From assembly GCA_965277615.1 (NCBI GenBank), contig CBDIDG010000006.1:2170001-2234000 (forward strand): 64,000 bases of DNA, written 5' to 3'. Source of the stretch: Bog-532 sp965277615. GTDB lineage: Bacteria; Actinomycetota; Actinomycetes; Streptosporangiales; Streptosporangiaceae. The translations under genes were made by a program, and so were the position numbers. Of the stretch, positions 58,218-64,000 are shown piece after piece (the first letter of the stretch is position 1; each line of letters opens with the position of its first letter). A model generated the notes under the pieces. It was not told the DNA's origin and did not search any database. It was given only the letters and a program-made list of their open reading frames with translations.

Positions 58218-58415
58218 ATGCGCATCGGATCGGTCATTCTCATTATCTGGCTCATTATCGGCGCGATCGCCGCCGGGCAGCGTGGTTACTACAACGGCAC
58301 CATCGGCGACTGCACGAAGGCCAGCACCATCGTGGTGACAATTCTGGCCGGGCCGCTCAACTACGTCGGCGTCAACCCGAAGATCGACTGCAAGGTCCCG
58401 GAGCCGAGCAAGTAA
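58218..58415 (+). CDS. Small single-pass membrane protein
   Basis: The 65-residue protein has a hydrophobic N-terminal segment IGSVILIIWLIIGAIAAGQR and a second moderately hydrophobic stretch STIVVTILAGPLNYVGV; a Cys pair (GDCTK and KIDCKVP) may be on the outside. GGAGG is spaced five bases from the ATG, a strong ribosome site. Similar short proteins of unknown function occur widely in actinobacteria. The preceding mRNA leader is highly structured. Confidence 0.75.
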   Translation: MRIGSVILIIWLIIGAIAAGQRGYYNGTIGDCTKASTIVVTILAGPLNYVGVNPKIDCKVPEPSK

Positions 58416-58486
58416 CGCCGGCCCACCCGGCGCACGAGGCCGTACCCACGTCCGGGGCATCCGTCCGGGTCAGGCAGCATGGAGGG

Positions 58487-59380
58487 GTGACGCAGCTAGC
58501 GGACAGCGCTCCGGGTCGTGGGACGGCATCGGCGGGACGGGACCGGTCCACGTCGGCGACGTCATTCAATATCCTGACCGAACTCGTGGCCGACGGCAGC
58601 GTCATCGTGCTGAGCGGCGCAGGGCTGTCGACCGAATCGGGCATCCCCGACTACCGGGGGCCGACCGGCCGCACCCGGCGAGCCGAGCCGATGACCTACC
58701 AGACCTTCGTGGGCGGAGCCGCAGCCCGGCAGCGGTACTGGGCCCGCAGCCACGTCGGCTGGCGGCACGTGGCCCGGGCCATCCCGAACGCCGGGCACCG
58801 GGCCGTGGCCGAACTGGAGCGCCGCGGGCTGGTGGCCGGGATCATCACCCAGAACGTGGACGGCCTGCACACCGTGGCGGGCGCCCGGCAGGTGATCGAG
58901 CTGCACGGGCGGCTGGACCGGGTGCTCTGCCTGTCCTGCGGCGGGCGCACCGACCGTGACCAGCTGGACCGGCGGCTGAGCGCGGCCAACCCGGGCTGGG
59001 CCCAGGAGGCGGCGCGCCAGGCCGTGATCAACCCGGACGGCGACGCGGTGCTGGATGACGCGCTGGTCGAGCAGTTCCAGGTGGTGAACTGCGGCACCTG
59101 CGATGGCCTGCTCAAGCCGGACGTGATCTTCTTCGGCGAGAACGTGCCCCGGACCCGGGTGGACGACTGCTACGCGCTGGTCGAGCGGGCCGGCGCGCTG
59201 GTCGTACTGGGCTCCTCGCTGACCGTGATGTCCGGCTTCCGGTTCGTCCGGCAGGCGGCCAAGCTGGATATCCCGGTGGTGATCGTCAACCAGGGCAAGA
59301 CCCGCGGCGACGAGCTGGCCACCGCCACCCTGGACGCACCGCTGGGCCCGACGCTGATCTGGCTACTGGCTTGCGTTTGA
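58487..59380 (+). CDS. NAD-dependent protein deacetylase (sirtuin, CobB/Sir2)
   Basis: The protein of about 297 residues has VIVLSGAGLSTESGIPDYRG (NAD-binding GAGxS and IPDYR), ITQNVDGLH (QN-D motif), VIELHGRLDRVLC (catalytic His) and four zinc Cys in CLSCGG and NCGTCDG, then PDVIFFGENVP and VLGSSLTV. It removes acyl groups from lysines using NAD. The zinc region has an insertion (residues ~150-195). The start at GTG 58487 is uncertain because the GGAGG is only one base away; the first ~25 residues are not conserved-looking. Confidence 0.9.
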   Translation: MTQLADSAPGRGTASAGRDRSTSATSFNILTELVADGSVIVLSGAGLSTESGIPDYRGPTGRTRRAEPMTYQTFVGGAAARQRYWARSHVGWRHVARAIPNAGHRAVAELERRGLVAGIITQNVDGLHTVAGARQVIELHGRLDRVLCLSCGGRTDRDQLDRRLSAANPGWAQEAARQAVINPDGDAVLDDALVEQFQVVNCGTCDGLLKPDVIFFGENVPRTRVDDCYALVERAGALVVLGSSLTVMSGFRFVRQAAKLDIPVVIVNQGKTRGDELATATLDAPLGPTLIWLLACV

Positions 59381-59408
59381 GCGCGCTCTAACGCCTAGGC
59401 TCGACCGT

Positions 59409-60371
59409 GTGAATGAGCTGCCAACCACCAAGCTTGGTGATCTGACCGTCTCGGCCCAGGGCCTCGGCTGCATGGGTATGAGCCAGTCCTACGGCCCGAC
59501 CGACTGGGACGAGTCGATGGCCACCATCGGCCGCGCCCTGGAACTGGGCGTTACATTCCTCGACACCGCGGACGCCTACGGTGTCGGCCACAACGAGGTG
59601 CTGGTCGGCCGGGCCATCGTGGGACACCGGGACGAGATCCAGCTGGCTACGAAGACCGGTATCGACCGGTCAGCCGGCCACGACCGGCCGGTGTTCCACG
59701 GCGACCGGGGCTACATCAAGCGGTCCTGTGAGACCTCGCTGCTGCGCCTGGGCGTTGACGTGATCGACCTGTACTACCTGCACCGGCCGCCGCAGAATGC
59801 GGAGATCGAGGAGGCCGTGAGGGCCATGGCCGAGCTGGTCACCGAGGGTAAGGTCCGCTACCTGGGCCTGTCCGAGGTGGACGAGGACCTGCTGCGCCGG
59901 GCGTACGCGGTGCACCCGATCACCGCCGTGCAGAGCGAGTACTCGGTATGGACGCGGGACCCGGAGACCACGGTCGTGCCGGCCATGCGGGAACTGGGCG
60001 TGGGCCTGGTGGCCTACTCACCGCTCGGGCGCGGGTTCCTGACCGGGACGGTGGACGTGTCCACCCTGACCGAGCAGGACTTCCGCAGCCGGAACCCCCG
60101 GTTCGCCGGCGGCGCCGCGGCGGCCAACGCCGCCATCGCCGACGGGGTGCGCGCGGTGGCTGAGGAGAAGGGCGTGGCTCCGGCGCAGGTGGCGATCGCC
60201 TGGGTGTACGCGCAGGAGGACCGGCTGGGCGTGCCGGTGGTACCGATCCCGGGCACCAAGCGGGTCAAGTGGCTGGAACAGAACGTCGCGGCGCTCGACG
60301 TCACGCTGACCAGCGAAGATCTGGCCCGGCTGGACCCGTTGGCCGACCAGGTGGTGGGGGCCCGCTACTGA
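59409..60371 (+). CDS. Aldo/keto reductase
   Basis: The 320-residue TIM-barrel protein has LDTADAYGVGHNEVLVGRAI (catalytic Asp/Tyr), QLATKTG (Lys), LYYLHRP (His) and C-terminal VVPIPGTKRVKWLEQNVAALD (NADPH-binding). It matches the YakC/IolS-type AKR group and reduces aldehydes or ketones with NADPH. GTG start at 59409, 28 bp after the sirtuin stop, so co-transcription is possible. Substrate unknown. Confidence 0.92.
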   Translation: MNELPTTKLGDLTVSAQGLGCMGMSQSYGPTDWDESMATIGRALELGVTFLDTADAYGVGHNEVLVGRAIVGHRDEIQLATKTGIDRSAGHDRPVFHGDRGYIKRSCETSLLRLGVDVIDLYYLHRPPQNAEIEEAVRAMAELVTEGKVRYLGLSEVDEDLLRRAYAVHPITAVQSEYSVWTRDPETTVVPAMRELGVGLVAYSPLGRGFLTGTVDVSTLTEQDFRSRNPRFAGGAAAANAAIADGVRAVAEEKGVAPAQVAIAWVYAQEDRLGVPVVPIPGTKRVKWLEQNVAALDVTLTSEDLARLDPLADQVVGARY

Positions 60372-60434
60372 CTCGCTAGCCGGATAGACCGCCTCTTCGG
60401 CGCCTGGCATCTGGAGCCGAAAAGTTTTCGCGTG

Positions 60435-60446
60435 GTAACCTTACCC
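60435..60446. promoter_or_regulatory. GGTAA-CC-TTACC dyad before the lactonase gene
   Basis: A 5 bp inverted repeat with two-base centre lies 35 bp before the lactonase start in an AT-richer patch. It might be an operator or promoter element; evidence is weak. Confidence 0.3.
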
Positions 60447-60480
60447 GGCCAAATTGCCACGAGCCAAAGGGGCCTACGCC

Positions 60481-61575
60481 GTGCCACCATCAGCCAGCTC
60501 CGGTGCCCAGGAACTGATCGTCGGGACCTACACCGAGCGCCTGCCACACGTCGACGGCCAGGCGGAGGGCATCCTCGCGTGCCGTTTCGAGGACGGCACG
60601 ATCGGCCCGTTCCGGCTCCTCGCCCCGACCCGCAACCCCTCGTTCGTGGTGCTCAATTCGGACGGCAGCCGCCTGTACGCGGTGAATGAGACGGTTCAGT
60701 TCGAGGACCAGCCCGGCGGGGGCGTGACTGCCTTCGCCCGTCACACCAGCAGCGGTGAGCTGACCCGGCTCAACAGCCGTTCGTCGGCCGGCGTCGAGCC
60801 TGCTCACCTGGAGCTGGATCCGAGCGGCCGCTTCCTGCTGGTGGCCAACTACCGGTCGGGTTCGGTCGCCGTGTTCGCACTGGAGACCGACGGCAGCCTC
60901 GGCCCGATGACCGATCACGTGCAGCACTCCGGGTCGAGCATCGACCCGGTCCGCCAGACCGGGCCGCACGCCCACATGATCTTGTTTGACCCGGTCACGA
61001 ACGACGTGCTCGTACCCGATCTCGGGCTAGACGCCGTGTTCTTCTACACGCTCAGCCGCGAGGGCAAGCTCACCGAGCACCCGGAGCGGCGGATCGGCAC
61101 GGCCCCCGGGGCCGGTCCCCGGCACCTGGCCTTCCATCCCGACGATGCGCACTTGTTCGTGGTCAACGAGCTGGACAACACGGTCCTGGTGCTGCGGCGC
61201 GCGGGTGACGGCTTCAAGATCACCGACACCACGTCCACTCTGCCCGCTGGCTTCTCCGGCCACAGCCAGGGCGCGGCCATCCGGGTCTCGCCGTCCGGCC
61301 GCAGCGTGCTCGTCTCCAACCGGGGCGAGGACAGCGACACGATCGCCGTCTTGCGCTTCGACGCGGACCAGAGCACGCTCGAGCTCGTCCAGGACACCCC
61401 GGCCGGCGGGCGCGAGCCGCGCGAGTTCATCTTCTCGGCCGACGGCCGGTTCGTGATCGTCGCGGTCCAGGACTCCGACGCCCTGGTGGTCATGGAGTTC
61501 AGCGAAGACGAGCCGGAGCTCCGCCCGGTGTCCACGGCCGAGGTCCCCACCCCGGTGTGCCTGCGGATGGCCTGA
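60481..61575 (+). CDS. Lactonase family protein (6-phosphogluconolactonase-like seven-bladed propeller)
   Basis: The 364-residue protein is of the YkgB/Pgl type. It opens ELIVGTYTERLPHVDGQAEG and shows the repeated blade pattern (SFVVLNSDGSRLYAVNE, HLELDPSGRFLLVANYRSGS, HLAFHPDDAHLFVVNELDN, EFIFSADGRFVIVAVQDSD). Such enzymes hydrolyse sugar lactones, including 6-phosphogluconolactone. GTG start at 60481 with AAAGGGG upstream. It is followed 16 bp later by an FGGY kinase gene, suggesting a lactone-to-phosphosugar route. Confidence 0.87.
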   Translation: MPPSASSGAQELIVGTYTERLPHVDGQAEGILACRFEDGTIGPFRLLAPTRNPSFVVLNSDGSRLYAVNETVQFEDQPGGGVTAFARHTSSGELTRLNSRSSAGVEPAHLELDPSGRFLLVANYRSGSVAVFALETDGSLGPMTDHVQHSGSSIDPVRQTGPHAHMILFDPVTNDVLVPDLGLDAVFFYTLSREGKLTEHPERRIGTAPGAGPRHLAFHPDDAHLFVVNELDNTVLVLRRAGDGFKITDTTSTLPAGFSGHSQGAAIRVSPSGRSVLVSNRGEDSDTIAVLRFDADQSTLELVQDTPAGGREPREFIFSADGRFVIVAVQDSDALVVMEFSEDEPELRPVSTAEVPTPVCLRMA

Positions 61576-61591
61576 GGACACTACCCCGGCC

Positions 61592-63097
61592 ATGAACCCA
61601 GTCCGGTCCGCTCCCCCGCCTGAGGTCGTACTGGCGGTGGACATCGGCACCAGCGGTGCCCGGGCCTTCACCTACGACGAGCGCTACGCGATCCAGGCGT
61701 CGGCCGGAGCGGTGATAGAAACCTTCTCCGGGCCGGGGGGCAGCTCGACACAGGCCTGGGATCAGGTGCGCTCGGCCGTCTCGGCCTGCATCCGCGAGGT
61801 GGCCGGACACTCGGCCGCCCCGGTGGCCGCCCTCGTCCTGTCGGGCACCGCCAGCTGCCTGGCCCCGGCCTGGCCCGTTGGCCCAGGCGAGGACCGTATC
61901 GACGAGGTCATCTTGTGGTCGGACACCCGGGCGTCGGCGGAACAGGCCGAGATCGACGCGATCGCGGCGGCGCCCGGCAGTGCCCTTGGCCCGCAGGGCG
62001 GCGCGTACCAGCGCACGCTCTGCCCGGCCCACGTCAGCTACTGGCCGGCCAAGCTGCGCTGGCTGGAGCGTCACCATCCCGGCCCGCTGGTGTCGGCCCG
62101 CTTCGCCGGGGCCAAGGACCACTTCTTCGAGCTGATCACGGGCCAGCGGTGGACCGACCCGATGACCGCGGCGTCGACCGGGGTGTTCGACAGTGAACGC
62201 TGGTGCTGGGACGCCGAACTGCTGGCCGGGAGCGGGGTCGGCCCCGGCCAGCTGCCTGAGGTCCGGGCGGCGACCACCAGCGCCCCGCTCCGCGCCGACG
62301 CCGCCGCCGAGCTGGGACTGCCCAGCGGGCTCCCGGTCGTACTGGGCGGTATGGACGGGCCGCTGGCCCAGCTCGGTGCCGCTGGCCTGAGCGACGACAT
62401 CGCGACCTGTACCGCCGGCACGAGCATCGCCGTCCGGGCCAAGGTCGCGGCCCGCACTCCGGACCCGGCCCGGCGGTTGTGGTGCTACCCCATCACCCCG
62501 GACCAGTGGGTGATCGGAGGAGCGGGGAGCAACGGCGGGAACATCCTGGACTGGGTGGCCAGGCTGATCGGCGAGCCCGCCCGCGTCGGGGACGTACTAC
62601 GGGAGGCCCTGGCCCGGCCGGGCGACCCGTCGCTCGTCTTCCTGCCCTACCTCAACGGGGAGCGCAGCCCGCTCTGGCGCGACGATCTGCGGGGCGCGGT
62701 CGTGGGCCTGGCCAGCCATCACGGACCGGCCGACGTGGCGCGGGCCGCCCTGGATGGGGTGGCCGGCGCCGTCCAGGAACTCGCCGCCGCCGTTCAGGCG
62801 TGCGTCGGCCAGCCGGCCGAGGTCCGCCTGACCGGCGGTCTCCTGGCCGACGACCGCTGGGCCCAGCTGATCACCGATGCCCTGGGCATCGCCACGTCGG
62901 TACCGGAGCCCACCGAAGCCACCGCGACCGGCGCGGCGGTCCTGGGCTGGGTCGCGCTCGGCCAGCCCGAGCCCAAGCCCCCGTGGCCGGCCCGGGCCAC
63001 TGCGCCCCGGTCACCGGACCGTGGCGTACACGCCACGCTCGCGGCCAAGAGCGAGCTCATGCGCGAGCTGCGGAAGCTCCTGTTTCCGGTTCCTTGA
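61592..63097 (+). CDS. FGGY-family carbohydrate kinase (gluconokinase-like)
   Basis: The 501-residue protein has N-terminal VVLAVDIGTSGARAFTYDER (phosphate-1 loop), central LPVVLGGMDGPLAQLGAAG and TCTAGTSIAV, and C-terminal VRLTGGLLADDRWAQLITDA (adenosine motif) with GAAVLGWVALG. FGGY enzymes phosphorylate gluconate, xylulose, glycerol and similar compounds; the neighbouring lactonase makes gluconate or another aldonate a reasonable guess. ATG start. Its last ~40 bases overlap the 3' end of the convergent TetR gene. Confidence 0.88.
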   Translation: MNPVRSAPPPEVVLAVDIGTSGARAFTYDERYAIQASAGAVIETFSGPGGSSTQAWDQVRSAVSACIREVAGHSAAPVAALVLSGTASCLAPAWPVGPGEDRIDEVILWSDTRASAEQAEIDAIAAAPGSALGPQGGAYQRTLCPAHVSYWPAKLRWLERHHPGPLVSARFAGAKDHFFELITGQRWTDPMTAASTGVFDSERWCWDAELLAGSGVGPGQLPEVRAATTSAPLRADAAAELGLPSGLPVVLGGMDGPLAQLGAAGLSDDIATCTAGTSIAVRAKVAARTPDPARRLWCYPITPDQWVIGGAGSNGGNILDWVARLIGEPARVGDVLREALARPGDPSLVFLPYLNGERSPLWRDDLRGAVVGLASHHGPADVARAALDGVAGAVQELAAAVQACVGQPAEVRLTGGLLADDRWAQLITDALGIATSVPEPTEATATGAAVLGWVALGQPEPKPPWPARATAPRSPDRGVHATLAAKSELMRELRKLLFPVP

Positions 63098-63746
63098 CGT
63101 CCTTAGGCGCGGGCGCGCGAGGCCGCCGCCGGGGTTTGCCGCCCCGCTCCCAGCGCTGGAGGATCGGGTCCAGCTGGGCCTTGAACATCTGGGCCACCGG
63201 CAGCGACGGGTTGAGCAGCCACTGCAACTGCATGCCGTCCATGAGGGCGAACACGCCGCGGGCCTCGCGCTCGATCTGCGTGTCGTCCATGGCGCCGATC
63301 TCCCCGATCTCCCGGGCCTCGCGGAGATAACCGATGCCGATATTGATCGTGTGGTCGTACCGTTGTACGGCCCAGTCCCGGGCCGGATGCTGCGGATCGC
63401 TGGCTTCGGTGGCCACGGTGAGCAGCAGCTCGATCAGCCCAGGCTCCTTGGTGTGCTCCTCCACCAGCTGCGGGAGCCGGCGGAAGTACTCCAGCCCGTG
63501 GGCGCCCTCGAACCGGTAGTCGTTCTCTTCTTCCCAGTGCGTGAGGACGGCCTGGAGCAGACCGTACTTGTTGTCGAAGTGGCGAGCCAGGGCGGCCGGC
63601 GTGACGCCGACATCACCGGCGATCTGGCGCAGCGAGCCGCCCGCGTACCCGTAGCGGGCGAAGATCCTCGATGCCGCGTCCACAATCTCACGGCGGCGCT
63701 TGATGCCAGTCCGGTAAGGGCCGCGGGGAATCACCACCTTCGTCAT
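63057..63746 (-). CDS. TetR-family transcriptional regulator
   Basis: The 229-residue regulator has the HTH IVDAASRIFARYGYAGGSLR / QIAGDVGVTPAALARHFDNK near residues 20-60 and an all-helical ligand domain. Its C-terminal tail is Arg/Pro-rich. The 3' end overlaps the kinase gene by 41 bp (convergent). It is divergent from a gene starting at 63980, with a promoter-like sequence and an inverted repeat between them, so that gene is the most likely target. Effector unknown. Confidence 0.9.
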   Translation of the reverse strand: MTKVVIPRGPYRTGIKRRREIVDAASRIFARYGYAGGSLRQIAGDVGVTPAALARHFDNKYGLLQAVLTHWEEENDYRFEGAHGLEYFRRLPQLVEEHTKEPGLIELLLTVATEASDPQHPARDWAVQRYDHTINIGIGYLREAREIGEIGAMDDTQIEREARGVFALMDGMQLQWLLNPSLPVAQMFKAQLDPILQRWERGGKPRRRPRAPAPKDVKEPETGASAARA

Positions 63747-63800
63747 GACACCTAATTAAAGGGCATGCGGCTTCGTTAAACCATCTTGACCTGTGAGTCC

Positions 63801-63829
63801 TTGACCCTGGCTAGGGCCAGCTCTAAAGT
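63801..63829 (+). promoter_or_regulatory. Sigma-70-type promoter with overlapping dyad
   Basis: TTGACC (63801-63806) and TAAAGT (63824-63829) are separated by exactly 17 bp and point to the gene starting at 63980. The spacer contains CTGGC-TAGG-GCCAG (63807-63820), a dyad placed where a TetR repressor would block the promoter. Confidence 0.6.
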
Positions 63830-63979
63830 GGACGGTCAGTAACAATACGCTCGGGGCACCGGGCGGCAAACCACGATCTTCGGTCCGGACCAGCTGTCGG
63901 TACTGCGCATGCCACAGCAGGTCAGGCCGTGCACAAGCACGCAAAACCCAGAAGCAACGAAGCCCTTTGGGAGACACGA

Positions 63980-64000
63980 ATGAGCACTCGTGCCAGATCC
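63980..64000 (+). CDS. Start of a gene cut by the right window edge
   Basis: An ATG at 63980 preceded by GGGAG (spacing about six) opens MSTRARS, after which the window ends. The divergent TetR gene and the promoter at 63801-63829 support a real gene here. Product unknown. Confidence 0.5.

Noticed and set aside
63057..63097. Misassembly suspected at the kinase-TetR overlap
   Set aside because: A 41 bp convergent overlap is acceptable and both protein ends look natural.
1..64000. tRNA, rRNA or biosynthetic gene cluster
   Set aside because: No cloverleaf-type sequence, rRNA segment or PKS/NRPS/RiPP core genes were recognised on either strand.

Overview
The window is high-GC actinobacterial chromosome. 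The gene content fits a mycelial or soil actinomycete: two S-adenosyl methyltransferases of the DUF574 type, an F420-type luciferase-like oxidoreductase, an NDMA-dependent alcohol dehydrogenase, a DUF222/HNH endonuclease, an MpaB/DUF2236 oxygenase, a DinB-type protein, GTG starts and ATGA/GTGA gene overlaps. I cannot name the genus. No rRNA, tRNA, CRISPR array, insertion sequence, prophage or obvious secondary-metabolite cluster was seen.

Layout. 1-4838: an aromatic-ring catabolism cluster (FAH-family hydrolase cut by the left edge, LysR regulator, FAD monooxygenase, extradiol dioxygenase, metallo-beta-lactamase-fold hydrolase). 5028-19541: single genes and pairs: EamA exporter, methyltransferase, DUF429, cyanase, a frameshifted VOC gene, a DUF952-cupin fusion, NRDE protein, acetyltransferases, an MpaB-UbiB pair, a TraR/DksA protein, a DNA glycosylase, a HEAGH protein and membrane proteins. 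19606-22907: fatty-acid beta-oxidation pair (FadB-type and thiolase). 23040-25008: two tandem secreted trypsin-like proteases. 25051-31800: dehydrogenases, a secreted SGNH esterase, peptidase E and an AidB-like acyl-CoA dehydrogenase. 31835-34187: a nitrilase, agmatinase-family and DinB operon that looks like guanidino-compound catabolism. 34237-38462: a DUF2071 protein and a 1147-residue multidomain iron protein. 38592-49500: FMN reductase, HAD hydrolase, TrpB2, a full and a truncated VOC gene on either side of a frameshifted HNH gene, D,D-carboxypeptidase and an ECM4-type thiol transferase. 49631-56371: a sugar ABC transporter with GH31 glycosidase and LacI regulator. 56389-64000: methyltransferase, Mug-type glycosylase, sirtuin, aldo/keto reductase, a lactonase and FGGY-kinase pair, and a TetR regulator divergent from a gene that starts at the right edge.

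Working together. The LysR gene is divergent from the monooxygenase-dioxygenase operon, with a dyad between them. LacI is divergent from GH31 plus a MalF/MalG/binding-protein set, giving an uptake-and-hydrolysis unit for an alpha-linked saccharide. The lactonase and sugar kinase would feed a lactone or aldonate into central metabolism. Thiolase and FadB overlap by GTGA and share a dyad type with the AidB-like gene.

Most unusual features. (1) The fusion of ferritin-like, CDGSH, 4Fe-4S, second CDGSH and globin-like segments. (2) A recurring pattern of 17-21 bp tandem duplications placed on or beside stop codons at gene junctions; several extend proteins with low-complexity tails or supply start codons. 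(3) Several frame anomalies: a VOC gene with one shift, an HNH gene with two compensating shifts, and a TraR gene that runs on antisense through its neighbour. I did not find a clearly new defence or mobile system.
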